Positions 32,866 through 45,990 are shown, counted from the stretch's first letter. The stretch: DNA of 64,000 bases from Dermatemys mawii (GCA_007922305.1 ML677386.1:10707830-10771829), one strand, 5' to 3'. Numbers and translations are program-made. The notes: a model not told the origin generated them from the letters alone.

Positions 32866-34351
32866 CTCTAGGGGTTTGACCATACAGCTAATGATGAGCC
32901 TCAGTAGAGTGAAACTTGAGTCTTTAGTAGCACACGTGGTCTGGGAAGTCCCTGATCTAGTCTAAGACGACTCTTTCACCCTATCTACTTGGGATCAGAA
33001 CTAGCTGCAACCATGTGGAAATACAAATATTTTTAATAGGGCTGTAGCACAAACTATGTTAACTGACCCATTCTATAAACGGCATGCCCCTCCACTCATG
33101 TAGTCTATAGCATGGTTCCATATTACTGTTATAACATGGTTCCTAGACAGCCACAAAAAACAGACTTTACTGACCAAGAATACCATGCTACAACCCTGCA
33201 AGCAGCACATGTTCTTAAACAAGACTGTAGATGTCATGGTCCTGATTCTGCTGAGAGGAGAGCCTTAGCGTGGAGAAAGGAAACCTCTGAGTTGCAGGTT
33301 CTGTCCCATCTATTTCCTTGAATTTTACTTAACTGACACAAACAACATGGTTTTGGGTCAGATTAACAAAAGGCTTCGATACAGAGACAGTTCTTCACAG
33401 ACAAGAACCTCTTCACAGTGGGGAAAATATACTGGTTACCTAAAGTAATTTTTACACACGGCCTCACCTATAAGAGGAGAGAGAGAGAATCTATGGTCAT
33501 CTCCCTCCACCAGCTTAATTTAACCATTAACTGTTCTCGCTTCCCTTCCTCATAGCAAATCAATGTGTAAGTTTGGTTATGATACAGTTGCATCAGTTAA
33601 AGAAGGCAGCTTTGTTACAGAGGAATCACTAGATAGTCAGGAAGCAAAGTGGATTGTTTGATGCTGTGTTTATTTGCATAGCAAATCCCACAGTGCAATT
33701 CCTGCTCATTGTTAGCTTATATCTGAGTTCCAGAAACAAAGTTAAAGGTTTGGTCTGTTTGTATGCATGATGAATCCTTTCTGAGAGCACACTTTACTAA
33801 CTAGGCCAAAAACATTTCTTAAAGCATTTGCTTTAAAGGAGACATTCGTAATGCAAGACATACAAGAATGGGGTGACTGGCTGTTCTACTTTGAATAGTG
33901 TTGTCCTAGTTTTCAGGAAGCTAATCTACTTTGTGCATCAAGGTAAAGTGGCCAAATGTCCTATTTTTATTTTTTTTTTGTATATTTATGTCCTACGTGT
34001 GTTACCGTGGGAAAGAAAGGTATGTGGCTATCCACAGTAGAAAGGCCGGAAACTCTCTTCATTGTGACACAGCAGAAGAAGGCTAGTACAAATATAAAAG
34101 GTAGATAATGTGTTTCCAATTTAAATTTTAGAATTCTTGCCATTTGTCATCTGACGACTTCCCCCTTTGTGATAGAAATACCCCACAGCACAATAACTTT
34201 TTTATTTTAACGGTTGCTATATTATTTGGCTTCGTTCACACACTGATGTAATATCAATTATGCAATTCCACCTCACTAGAAACAGGCATTCCACTGTGGG
34301 CTTTAGACATCTGGTCACCTTTACAAGAATTGTCTGAGCATGTCGTCACAT
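32866..34351. other. No gene seen
   Basis: Short frames only; a GA-rich word at 33477-33488 is the only simple-sequence feature. I recognise no repeat family here. Confidence 0.4.
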
Positions 34352-34490
34352 TGGCCCCAATTCAGCAATGCACTTAGGTCTTTGCTTAAGCCTATCCCTA
34401 TTCAGCAAAGCACTTAATCATGTGCTTAAAAAGTTGACTTCAATGATACTTAAGCATGTGCTGAAGCTTAAGTGCATATATAAGTATTTT
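34352..34490. repeat. Palindromic 'cagcaaagcacttaa' repeat
   Basis: Several inverted and direct copies of a 'gcacttaa/cttaagc' word: ttcagcaatgcacttagg, tgcttaagcc, cagcaaagcacttaatc, atgtgcttaaaaag, cttaagcatgtgc, cttaagtgcat. The central 'ttgacttcaatgatac' is the same core seen in the other short palindromic repeats. Confidence 0.5.
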
Positions 34491-37400
34491 GCCGAAAGGG
34501 GGCCACTCTGCACATACTGGTACATCTGTGCAGTAGACCATGTGTCTGAAATATTTAACCAATTTGGACGTTGTAAACTTCATAAATGGCTTTGAACATA
34601 AAGATTTTGTCAGGACTGAAGGCCGTTGAGCAACCTAACAAATCCAGCTGGCCTGTACTAAGCTGCCTGGCTGGCTACGCCACCTGAGTGGTGGAGAGCG
34701 TCAGCAAATTGGCTCTTGCACCCAGCAGCAGTTCATTTGCCCATGGTTGCATTAGCCCCTGTGCCTGCTTGTTCCCAGCCTTGCCTCACTACTCAGTCTG
34801 ACTCCCTGACTTCACCTTTGACCCTTGACTTCTGACTCCTGCTCTAACCACAAAACCCATGGCCTGGCCTCTCACGGGTTTCTCTTGGAAAATGCTTGAC
34901 AAGCAAAATGTAGCACCCTTTGTAAAGTTCCTAACTTGAGTACTGGTAACATTAGTGGCTTTCATGATCCGGGCCTCAGAGAGACTAGGAGCTAATATGG
35001 CAATCAGCTTTATTACGTTTTCATGAAAATGATGCACATCAAGTTAAAAAAAAATCTCCAAATTGGTTCCCATCCATATCTTGCCTTTTTCTATGGCAGA
35101 ATTTAGTTTTAGCCTTTTTTTTTTTGGTCTTCTGCTGCTTCTCAAAAATTAATTTTGAATACTATATGTGAAGTGGAAACTATTGTGTCAGTTATTTATA
35201 AGCTTTATATTTATGTGAATGCTTTTAATGCTGGTGGAAGGCCCTGGGGGGTCAACCCTGAAGAATACAACATTAGGACCTAGAATGAAACCATAATGTC
35301 CTCCAAAGACCCATTGAAGAGAATGGGAGCCCTGTGTGTTACTCAGTTCGGCATTTGGGCCTTTCAGCCATTACTCACCGAGGTCGACTTTGAACAAGTG
35401 ATCTAGAGGAGAAACCCAGGCCCAGATCACTGATATCAATGGTAGTTGGGCACCTCAATCCCTTTGAGGGTCTGAGATTCAGTTTCCCAATTACTGGTAT
35501 GTTTATGTACATGAAGTCTCCTAATTTCAGAATTCTAAATACTATCTATACTGCTTGAGTTTCTTGATCATATGTAAACTTACACTAAGTGGATGCACGA
35601 GACTGACATTGCCATCAGATCTGTTCTCTTTGTTTAATGCTCCAGTTACCAACTTCATAAATTGAGTTTAGAAGTTTGAACATAGGGTGGGGCTGGGTTG
35701 GTTTTTTGGTTGATTGGTTTGGTTTGGTGGGGGTGTTTTTAACAACACAATAAGAAGCTAGCCTCCTTCCCCTCTTCAAAGCTATAGCTACATCTCAGAT
35801 ATCAATTACTGGCTTTTAGATAAGATGGGTAATGCATTTTCAGAGCAGGTGTATTGCCCGCCCCCCTCCCTCATGTTTTGCGGGTTTGGCATTAGTCAAA
35901 GCATAATTAAACATCTCAAAAAGCAGGGCAAAGAAATTCAATCACTGTTTAGACTTTGAAGAAAAAAATCATTCTGTTCTTACTCACAGAAGTAGAATTC
36001 ATTTGTCCTTCACTCTCTGCACAGAAAATAAATAGTGGGCGTAAGCATCCAGTATTATGGCAGTGCACAGCCGAGAGCGGAAAACATAACATCTGAAACA
36101 GACTGACCACTTGATGCTACCTCCGTATGACAAATGTTATTAAAATAACACCCCTGGTGAGTCACTAGCATTCTGTGCATTTCCCCTCACAAGAGCAGGA
36201 AGCGTGGGCATGTGTTGTATATAAAAGCCTCAGGCAATGAGAAGGTTTCAAATAAGTTTAAATGGCACTCCCTCTAAACATACCACATCCCATTCTAATT
36301 GTGGCATTAGCACATCTGTAAGCTGAGTGATGCATCTACAAAATATTTGGTTGATCTGCAGTAAGTGTCCGTTTTTTTCTAGTTACTTGGGATTTCCTTG
36401 AATACTAAGAACACTACTTATAAAAAGTACAGAATGAACACTCTTAAAGCAGCCTGAGGAACATACAGACTATGAAAAGATGACAGGGTCAGTTAATCTA
36501 GTGTTCAGCAGACACTTGTGGTTTTGTGGGAAGAACATAGTTATTACAGACTTTTGATTTTAGGGAGTTATTAACTGACAGGTATGCTCAGTATGGAGTG
36601 GGGGGATATCCTTGGCTCCTTTGTTGATATTAAAAAAAAAGAGACAAATTGAAATTCAGACTTTGCAACAAAAAAACAAAAGCCATTTTGTGAAACAAGC
36701 CAGATGTGGTCAGGAAAAAAGTTTATAAACCCCCCTCACCTTGTTTGGTTATAAGCGGAGGAAGGAATGTTTTATTGTACTCAGCGCATCCGAAGTTTAC
36801 ATGAGGAGCAGAAGAAGGAGAGGCTCTGACCTAGCCAACCAAAATAGCAAAGCTGCACAGCCCAGGAGAGACAAAGAAGAGATAATGAACTTAGTCCTGT
36901 TTTCGTTGCAATCAGTGCAACTTTAGCAACTGCAGTGCGGTTAACATCAACAGAATTTGGCTTGCCTGTTATCACATTGTACTGACAATCTCCTTTTCCT
37001 CCAGTGCCACAAGATGCATTTTTAAGCACGTAGTACACAATACACTGCTGGTACCACTTGTAACAATTTTCCCATCTCCTCATTCCCTTTTTGTGTCATT
37101 GTTCCAATTTTCAAGCAATAGACAAGAAGGATTTGTGTTCCTGGATCAGGAGAGAAATGAATGGACACAGATTCAGGAAATTCTTCCCTAGTTTATTTTT
37201 ATTGAAAGTTCAGTTCCTGTGGTTACCTTGAAGACTGCTGCAGGTTTTGCTGTTAATATAAGTGTACTTTTCTTTACTTCAGGTCTCCATCAAAGCGCAG
37301 ATCAGTCTTCAAGATAACTAGCAACACTGCTCCTCTATCTTGCTTTTTCCAGGCTCTGCTGTTGACTGTTGTATCTCTATGGATGTGCCTACGGTTCCTG

Positions 37401-39009
37401 TCATTGCTAACATAGATTCAGCTGCACTGTCAACAACATGGGAGCCTTAAGTAGGAGCTGGCCTCAGCCATTGTTTTAAACACTGATGAGCACTATTTCA
37501 AGTAGGATTGGAGGAAACAAATCTGACTCCATGTTAGCACTGATGGGATGTTTCTGACATGCTCTCCCCATTCTGTGATGTTGCATTAATCTTCGCCCTG
37601 GGTTAAAGTTGTCCAGAGTAGGTGAAGGGTGGCCAAATGCCCTTTAACAATAAACCATGTTACATAAAATTGTTGCTGGAAGAAATCAGATGGGAGCCAA
37701 AGAAGTCATTGTCTCAAGAATCATTAATTAGGGGAATATGAGATTTCTGGTGAAGTTACATTATTGATATAGTGACAGATCAGAATAATTTCAAAATGAG
37801 AGAAAGCATCGATATTTGGATAATCTAAAACTTGTTTTGATTGAACACTTTTGATCTGACAAGGTTGCTGCCCATTTTGGATAATTCTCGTCTGAGAAGC
37901 GCTTGGCAACTTTCTCATCTGACAGGGAGATTTGAGCATCATCTCCATCATTACTACCTGCACATTTTGGGACCCAGCAATTTACTGTCAAATCATTGGG
38001 TTTTCTTTTTCCTGAACTTAAAAGATGTTCTGACTAGGACAATCAAGAGAGGGAGCCAGATGACATCATCATGTCATGGCTGTGTCAACTCATGGGATGT
38101 TAACCTAAGACACTGCTAGTGGATCAGTTCCTTTTCCCCCCATCTTATCTCTCTTGCCACCTTCTTCTTTTCCTCCTGTCTGTAGAGTCCAATTTAGCCA
38201 GCCAGGTCAAATTTATAACTGCAGTACTTTTCTGTGAGCATAGCAAGTTAGAAATGACCCTCAACAGTCTAATCTTCCTGAAAAACATTGTCTCCTGTAG
38301 GCTGGCCAGTGGAAAATTGAGCAATTCAACCAAACATTTTCCACAGACAAGGGTAAAACTGGGTCCAGGAGCAGATAACTGGATCATGTGCCCTGCCTAA
38401 AGCCTTCCAGCAATTAAACAGCAACTATAAGAATCTGAAATGCCACCCATCTGCATCAACTGTGGGGCAATATGATGGGGCCAGCAGCAACAGTCCTAGC
38501 AGCAAGGGAGAGAGAGAGTCACCAAGGGCCAACAGGTAGTTCCTCCCCCTGGGACTGCCTGGCATCTTTTGGCCAGCTGCGGAGTAGGGAGCTGATTGAC
38601 CGCATTGCCCAGCTTCCAAAATTCAACTCAGCATGGGAGCCACATGGAGTCTCTTTTGGCTCTGTTCCAGCAGCCCCACCCTATCCACCCATATTAGGAA
38701 TGGGAACCTGGCCTGACAGATGACGCAGATCTAGGTGATCACCTGTTCAGGGGGGTCAGGAAGGAATTTTTTTCCATGAGGCAATTGGTGGAGGCCCAGG
38801 AGTTTATTGCCTTCCTCGCATCACCTCCAAGCCACAGTGGGGTAAGTAGGAATATGCTTAGTACCTAACTGAGGTACTGGGGTGGAGTTGTTTGTTTGTT
38901 GCAACTTGCAGCCAATTTCCAGTGCAGTTAACAGCATTGTAGTGCCTCATATAGACCCTTCCACCCTAAGGAATCCAGTGTGGATTGAGTTCTAACAATT
39001 ATTACTTCT
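34491..39009. other. No gene seen over 4.5 kb
   Basis: Frames at 36741-37083 and 37724-38400 were checked on both strands without finding a domain. The part at 38735-38850 ('ggggggtcaggaaggaattttttt') looks like a dispersed repeat that I cannot name. A TATATAAAAG word lies at 36218-36227, without other promoter support. Confidence 0.35.
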
Positions 39010-39440
39010 CATTATTTGTATTACTATAGTGCCTAGGAGCCCTAGACCAGGACCCTATTGTGCTAGGTGCTGTACAAACACAAAACAGACAGTCCCTGGC
39101 CAAAGAGCTTATACTCCACGTATGAGACAAGAGAAACCAAAAGGATAGACAGACAGTGGAGTACAAGGGAACAATGAGACAGTAGTCAGCATGGTAGGCA
39201 GTGGTCTCAGCACACCAGTGGCCCAGCCATTATTAACTAGTTTGAAGGCATCATGGCAAAGGAGTAGCATCTTCCATCCAAGGATTTCATAGTCCTTTAC
39301 ACACAATAACCAACCCACACAACTCCAATACCTTATCCCTGTTTTACAGATGGGAAGGTTAGGCACAGAGAGGACAAGAGATTTGGCCCAAGGCCCTAGA
39401 ACCCTAAGCAGAATCCAGATCTCTTGACTACTACTCAACA
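39010..39440 (-). repeat. MIR/L3-like repeat, long copy, minus strand
   Basis: Starts 'ttatttgtattactatagtgcctaggagccctagaccaggaccctattgtgctaggtgctgtacaaacac' and later has 'ttacagatgggaaggttaggcacagagaggacaagagatttggccc', the reverse of the MIR/L2 'tctgtgcctcagtttccccatctgtaaaa' block. It is the most complete of several copies here (30450, 39828, 48965). The family name is uncertain. Confidence 0.6.
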
Positions 39441-39827
39441 GCCATCACCACCATCTCCATTATGGCGCTCTCTCATCTACCCCAGGCACTTCCCTTCTCC
39501 CTCTACACCACCAAGAAAAGTCTTTTTAATAATAAAAAATGCTTACAGGAAGTCCTACAGGCCCCCACATAATTAACAATACAACTAAATATACACCTTT
39601 CATATTGAAAAATGCTTTTTGATATTCCCTTCTCTCAGCTTCAGATAAGTACTGTCATATGGTGGCCAGGGAGCCTTGCTTATGAAAATATGCCAGTGCA
39701 GCACCTTGGAGTTTACCCTTTGAACTCCCATTCCACCTCCTTGCCATGACGTATCCGCACTCATTTTTGCCAAGTACAAAGTAAAGGCCTGCTTTTTCTT
39801 CCACAGAAGTGAGCTACTCCAGTGATG

Positions 39828-39960
39828 ATGACAATGATTTATTTCGATTACAGTAGCACCTAGGAACCTCAGTGAAGGATCAAGGCCCCACTGTGCCAGA
39901 CATAGTGCAAACTAGTAACAATGAAGACAGCTCCTGACCCACAGTCTAGGTGAGAGCTTA
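39828..39960 (-). repeat. MIR/L3-like repeat fragment
   Basis: 'ttatttcgattacagtagcacctaggaacctcagtgaaggatcaaggccccactgtgcca' aligns with the start of 39010-39440, only about 390 bp away and in the same orientation. Confidence 0.55.
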
Positions 39961-41790
39961 CCTAGCTACTTTAGAAATGTAAATAATAGACATTTTGCCC
40001 CTGACCTCAACAGGACCAAGAATGGGCCTTTGTTTATCTGATGAAAACTTGCAAAAATAGCACAGCATTTAGGAAGGGTATCTGTTTGGGACATGGTTCT
40101 CACACACCTGCCCCAAAACCCGCTCCTCTCACAATATGTGCAAGGTGTTCTCTACAGGATGTGAGCAGTAAATAGAATCTGTGACTTTTCAAATTGCTAT
40201 TGCAGGCTGCACCTCCCGACTTCTGGTTCAGCCTTTATGCAGTCTGTTTAAAACGGGATTGCGTTAGGATTGTGTAAAAGAGAAGCCTTTAGTCCTCTAT
40301 CCTTAGCACCCTGAGGATTCAGTTGCAGTTCACATGCAACAGAGATGGCTTTTATTTGTCCTGTACATTAGCAGGCAATGGGAGTATTTTTGAGAGCTTT
40401 AAAGAAAGCATAGATTAGTCAGCAGTGCTGCTTGTTCTACTGTGTGCTATTAGCAGTAAGATCATATTTACTGTAGGCGTAACTGAGTTTCCACTGTTTT
40501 GTGTCACAGATCCAATTCATCCCAAAGCACAATGGCCTCCATTAGCTCATGTGGGCTACTGTACTGTACTGTACTGCCACCATTACACATTATATTTCTC
40601 CTTACTCACCTACGAAAGCCCACTGAAGTAAATGGAACTTCTCATGTAATTGGCTACGACTCATGCATTGGCAGGATGGTAACTGTAGAATCCTAAAGAA
40701 CAATACATGAGGTAAAAGAGAACCCTGAACTACATACATTTGTAGATGTCATGAAGCAAATTGTCTCTGCCTGGCACAGTTTTGTTAAATGTAGCATCTT
40801 TCATAAGAAATTAGAGCCGGTCAACATTTTTCAACGAAAATTGGGGTGAGGCTGGGGAAAGGGTGTTTGTTTGGTTGACAGTTTGTTTGTTTTGTTAGTG
40901 GCATTTTTAGAAAACAATTTTTTTTCACAAAGTTGATGACAAGCACATTTTTTCCTTATTCCATGAAAAATGTCAGACCTTTTTACATCTTTCTAAAACA
41001 TTGTTGAAATAATTATGGCTTTGGTAATAAAAAGTTTCAATAACATTTTCTATAATGAATTTTTTAATTGAAAAACATTTCTGTAAAAATATAAATGAAT
41101 GGAAAAAGGAGTACATTTCGAGATGAAAACTTGACAAAAAAAATGTTCATTTTCTAATCATCTCTATACAAAACAGATGATCTGAATTCAAACTTTGGGG
41201 TTGTCTGGGCTTCAGTTTTTGATAAAGTCCCACCTCTAATACAAACCGCATCTAAGAATACTTAGAGTTGAAAAACAAAGGCAGTAGATAATCTATGTCA
41301 TAAATTACAGAAAATGTGGCGTAAAGAGATTGTGTCTGATTCTGTGGTCATTCATTACATAGAAAAAACTCCCCTTCCATGAGTGTAAAGTCCTACGCTC
41401 AAAAACAAACTAAGGCATGGATTCATAATACCAATAACTGAGAGTGAGAGAAATAGTAAAGGAGGGGCACAGAGAAGAGGAGATACATGTTACAATGATT
41501 TTTAAGAAGAGATGGAGATGCATGAAAATTGCTTTAAATAGCAGGGATGAGATTGCAGGAAAAAAGAGTGAGGGCTGGTGCTGAAGGAGCTAGAAAAGAA
41601 GTAACGAAAGGAGCAGAGACAGTCGGGGGGGCGGGGGGCATTCAGGGTCATGTACCACCCCAGATTTGCTGCATGTCTTCTACTGAGCAAGCTCACACAG
41701 ACTAAGCATGCTCAGTAACATTGCTGAAGCCAGCTGTCCCCACCGTTCCGCAACCCCACAGGCAAGCACAAGTCCTCTCTGGAGAGGAGA
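39961..41790. other. No gene seen; A/T-rich tract and pentamer repeat
   Basis: The part at 40830-41160 is rich in 'tttttcacaaa'-type words and could be an eroded A/T-rich element. The pentamer repeat is listed separately. Confidence 0.35.
40558..40575. repeat. (TACTG)n pentanucleotide repeat
   Basis: Three to four tandem TACTG units. Confidence 0.85.
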
Positions 41791-41886
41791 ATCCTGGTTC
41801 TGGTCTCACTTATACCAGTAATTTCCACTGATTTCAGTGCAGTTACTCCCTGTTTACGCTGGTGTAAATGAAAGCAGAATCAGGCT
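41791..41886. repeat. Short imperfect-palindrome repeat
   Basis: atcctggttctggtctcacttatacca at the left, tacgctggtgtaaatgaaagcagaatcagg at the right, and a central 'ttccactgatttcagtgcagttactcc'. Same family as 26088-26186. Confidence 0.6.
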
Positions 41887-41929
41887 CATGAGGTCAGCAG
41901 ACAAGTCCATGTAGGGTTTTCAAAATTAT

Positions 41930-42028
41930 GGGCCCAGTTCTCCACTCCGTTATACCACTCGTACTCCAGTATTACACCACTACAGTCAGTAGGGACACGC
42001 AGCTGTAACAGAGTGGAGTATCAGGCCC
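41930..42028. repeat. Short imperfect-palindrome repeat, second of a pair
   Basis: gggcccagttctccactccgtta and taacagagtggagtatcaggccc pair at most positions. It begins 44 bp after the copy at 41791-41886. Confidence 0.62.
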
Positions 42029-43019
42029 AGGGGTCAGATTTTAGCCAAATCCTGAAATGAATGGGAAGTCAGTGGAGTTCCTTACCATCTGAAGATGGGC
42101 ATATGTGGTCACACTTCTTGTAACATATGAGAAATGAGCAGCAGCATTTTGTACATACTGAGAAGCAAGGAAGTGGAATTTGCAGAGACAATAGAAAGGC
42201 AAAAGCCAAGACTAAAAGGGATGAAGGGATGCATGAAGATTTTAGCATAAGTTGAAACAAAGCAGTGGCATCCCCAGAACTGGTTGTGTAGAATCATAGA
42301 GTTAGTAGGGACTGCAAGGGCCTTTTCAAAGGGTTTAATTGGAGATAGATTTATAAACACAGAAGATGTGGGAAGAGAAGGAGCCCAAGAAGACACACTA
42401 GAATGATGGAGTCTCACTATAATAAATGACTAGTTTAAACAGCTTAGTAACATAAGTATTGTTGTGGGCATTATAATGGTACACTGGTTGCATCCATTAT
42501 GTACCGACAGAGATTTGCTGATTCAACTGCGATGGCTTTGGAAATTACAGCAGCTCGATTTGCACGAAGCTTTCTTCTGTCAATTTTAACTTACTAGACA
42601 CATTTTTAACAAGCAGCCACTTCTTAAACCTGGCGCATGATTTTCAGGACATCTTGCTCTTGCTCATCAACTGTGGACATTTTTCCAGCAAAATGGCTCC
42701 CTCTTCCCAGATATGCGGTGCTGTGCTGCTGAAACATCTATGCAGCGTCAAAAACAAACCTTTTACAGCTACAGAAGGGCTACATTCTAATAAAATCCCC
42801 CCCCCCCCCGGCCGCACTCTGGTAAAAATCTGCTTGAATGACGACAGCTTTAAAACTCAGGCAAATCTTACATGACAAATCCCCTAATCATCATTTTCCA
42901 TCAATAAAAGGATAACATACTATATTCTGGGTATTGCACAGCCCAGAAAGACAGAGAAAAGTACGAGACATTATTTGTATGAGAAAAGCTTGCATTATAA
43001 TCAGTGTAGCAAAAACCTT
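42029..43019. other. No gene seen; poly-C tract
   Basis: A run of thirteen C at 42797-42809 is followed by ggccg. A 102-codon minus-strand frame (42109-42417) has no motif. Confidence 0.4.
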
Positions 43020-43610
43020 TAAGGATCTGATTCTAGAATTTCAAAGGGGGTTGGACAGTTATATGGATATCAAGAATATCCAGAGTTCTCATCATTCAGG
43101 AAGGGACTTTAAACCTCATGTTTCAGGGCTTAAACCAATTGCTAACTATTAGAAGCAGAGGTGCTGACTTATTTGTTCCCAGGGGTACTCCATCCTTGCT
43201 CCATCCCACGGCCTCACCCCCACGCTGCCCCATCCCCTGAGACCCTGTCCTTGCTCTGCCTCTTCTTGCCCCTCCCTAAGGCCCCTGGCTGCCAGCTGCT
43301 CGCTGCCTTTTCTCAAGCCTCCCCCCACAGCTACCAAACAGCTGATCAGCAGCTCCAACAAACAGCTGCGACTGGTGGGGGCTGAACACCCACTATTATT
43401 TTCCCTGAGCGCTCCAGCCTCAGAGTACCCACTGAGTTGGCACCTACAGTTAGAGGTCATGATGAGACAAAGCGGGAGGAGAAAAGGCAGCAGATCTTCC
43501 CTGCCTATTGCAGGGTTCTTGGCCTTTCCTCTGAAATATCTGGCACTGGCCACTGTCACCCTAGCCAAAGTACAGGAGTTTGCACTGAAGTACAATGCAC
43601 TTTCATTAGT
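43020..43610 (+). mobile_element. CR1 LINE 3' untranslated part, split by hAT
   Basis: The left half (43020-43155) reads 'tttcaaagggggttggacagttatatggatatcaagaatatccagagt...aaacctcatgtttcagggcttaaaccaattgctaac', and the right half (from 43449) reads 'ttagaggtcatgatg...cctattgcagggttcttggcctttcctctgaaatatctggcactggccactgtc'. Together they make one CR1 3' region. The hAT element at 43156-43448 interrupts it exactly between 'aactatta' and 'ttagaggtca'. Confidence 0.72.
43156..43448. mobile_element. Non-autonomous hAT element, 293 bp, in CR1
   Basis: The left end CAGAGGTGCTGACT and the right end in reverse, TGTAGGTGCCAACT, are short inverted repeats. Flanks attagaag (43148-43155) and gttagagg (43449-43456) form an 8-bp duplication with two transitions. 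The interior is C-rich. The 160-codon minus-strand frame crossing it has no domain. Confidence 0.75.
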
Positions 43611-44239
43611 ATTACACAATGGTTGTGACAAATCAGTTTCACCCAGGGACAGGGGAGCTAGTTTAGATCCATTAAAATTCAGTCTCTTTGTACTCAGCTC
43701 AAACTGAGACTTGGTTGAAGTTTTATAAAAGCTTAGCTATTTCAAGTCCCCATCCCATTTTTTCATGTCTTTGCACTTCCTGGTTTGGCTGGGACCTGAA
43801 GTACTAAAATACCATAAGAACAGACTTTTGGAGCTTTTCTAACCTTGCTTGCACCAGAAAGTACCAAAGATGTTAGGACCAAACCTGTTCTGGTAAATTT
43901 TCCAACCCAGTTTCTAAACTGAAGAAGTTCTCTTTGGATAAGCATCCTGAACAGAGATAGATACAGGCCAAATCCCAGATCCAAACACGCCCAATCTTTG
44001 GGAGGGAGGTTTCAAAACATGGCTCTAAATTTAGTGGCTTGAGCCCATCTCTAGTTCAATTTTTGGAATCTCATCTGAATTGAACCTCTGAGCTTTCTGG
44101 TCTTAGAAATTTTATCCTTAAAGTCAAATTTTGTCATTGGGTGCCCACCCATTGGGCTCCCATTGACTTCACTGTACCTAGGAACAGGATTCTTAGCCAA
44201 GAAAATGCTTAGGAAAACATAACAGAGTAAAAACTGTGG

Positions 44240-44960
44240 CAACAGCTTTAACACTGTTTGGGTCTATAGCGAGGTCGAAGACTCACTGGCATGGTGCCTT
44301 CTTCTGGTCATCTGGGAATTAGCTCTTTTTCCAGCATACGGAGCATCCTCTGCAGGCCAGCGTCTCGCCTACTGCTAGCCCCTGTGTCCCTCCCAGACCC
44401 CAGTGCCCTTTGCCCTGAAGTTCTTCCCCATCAGTACCCGCAACATGCTGGGTCTCCCCTCCCAGGGGAACCCCCAACCCTCTAAACTCACCTTGCCTCA
44501 GTGGCTACTACCAGTCATCATCTAGCCCCTGCTCACTGGGGCAGATTGCAGACTGTAAACCACTCATCATTGGCAAAGGGTTAGGACCTGCTGCCTTTGC
44601 CTATCCCCGGGCTGCCTCTCTGCAGCCCCAGTACCTTTTTGGACCTTTGACAAGGCCTGCAGTCTGGGGACTTGCCAGGCTGGAGCTCCCCAGCTCCCTT
44701 GCCCTACTCCCAAGCATCGCTCCAGTTCAGGTACCTTCCTCTCAGCAGCTAAGTCCTTCTCTCTCCACTGCTAGAGAGACTCCCTCAGCTTCTGGCCCAC
44801 GGCCCTTTTATAGGACCAGCTGTGGCCTGATTGGGACGTGACCCCCGCTGTGGCTGCTCCCCCAACCAGTCTTTCACAGCCTCAGCCCTCTCTTGGGCTG
44901 CTTTACTCCCTTTCTCCAGCAGTGGGGCAGCTGCCCCACTGCAGGGTCCTTTAGTTCATT
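44240..44960. mobile_element. Possible LTR or other GC-rich repeat
   Basis: A C-rich stretch with text such as 'ccgggctgcctctctgcagccccagtacc', 'ttttataggaccagctgtggcctgattggg' and 'gccccactgcaggg', similar in style to the LTR at 21394-21769. No clean ends, TG...CA termini or flanking duplication could be fixed. Confidence 0.3.
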
Positions 44961-45339
44961 ATAAAGGCTCAAGTCTGACTGTGGTATTTTTCCTCAGCTC
45001 TGAATCACAGGGCCCATTTTCAATATCCCACGTGTTACTATCCAGGAAGACAGGGCACTGTTTCAACTTCTGCTGGCTGGCAGGATGGGAGCAACATAGT
45101 AAAGGAGAATGACAGCTTGCTGAATGCTGAAACAGCCTCCTACGCATTCTTTCCAGGGGCGCTGCCATTGCTGCAAATATCAAGAGGCTGCCCTACACCT
45201 ACAAATAATGATAGTGATTCAACCCAGCCAGTTGACCCAGATGTACTCCATGCTCAGATAGCACAGATGCATGAAACAGAGTAGTCAGAGTCTCTGAAAA
45301 AGTCTATATAAAACAAAAGACCCAGGATTTAAATATTTG

Positions 45340-45990
45340 TGAGCTCTCAGATGAAACCAGCTTCATCCCAAGGATGTCATAAAGCTTAAAAGAAATCAGC
45401 TCATAGATTAGAAAGCTGGGTCAGACTAAACCCAGGCAAGAAAGAGATGATGTTGGTCAGAAGGGAAAATGCTTTGAAGATCTAGCTGGGTTATTGTCAT
45501 AGTGGTTAAAAGCCACAGGGTCCTGTTCAGCTAATCTCTAAAAGTCTAGGCAATCTGGCAGCATTTGTGGCAAAAAAAAAAAAAGCCTCTGTCCTGCAAC
45601 TTTCCAGGAAACTTCACCCTTTCCTCCAGGAGGAGGATTTGGCCACAGTGAACGCTGATCTCCACAATGGATTTGCATAACTGGACAGGTTTTGGATGTA
45701 ATGCAGAGGTTCCACTTCGGGAGGGGCTTCTATGAACTCATCCCTCCACTGGCTCCCCAGGTTGTTTCCATTGCCAGTTCAAATTTTTGGCTCAAATTAT
45801 AAAGCCATAAGTGGGCCAGGAACTCAGCTACTTCAACAGTCACATCTCCATTCATGTCCCATCAGGAGAAATGCTCTCTCTGGGTAGATGAAGCAAGTGA
45901 GGATCAGAGACAACACATTCTCGGTTATGAGAGTCCCAACTGTAGGACAAATTTCCAGAGGAGACTGAATTAATCCAGAATCTGATCAAT
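45340..45990 (+). pseudogene. L2/CR1-like LINE remnant, plus strand
   Basis: Two blocks recall the C-terminal part of L2-type ORF2: 'ctgggtcagactaaacccaggcaagaaagagatgatgttggtcagaagggaaaatgc' (the N-x-x-K-T-E-x-M-L region) and 'ccactggctccccaggttgtttccattgccagttcaaatttttggctcaaattataaagccataagtgggcc' (the H-W-L-P-V..R..FK...YKALNG region). Frames are broken throughout, and an A13 run sits near 45572-45584. Old and diverged. Confidence 0.5.

Noticed and set aside
34620..34850. Pyrimidine-rich tract resembling an LTR
   Set aside because: No TG...CA ends, polyadenylation signal or flanking duplication could be found.
36218..36227. TATATAAAAG word as a TATA box
   Set aside because: No conserved coding sequence or CpG-rich start region follows; such words are common in A/T-rich DNA.
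43149..43631. 160-codon minus-strand frame
   Set aside because: It spans the hAT insert and the CR1 3' untranslated region, neither of which codes on that strand.
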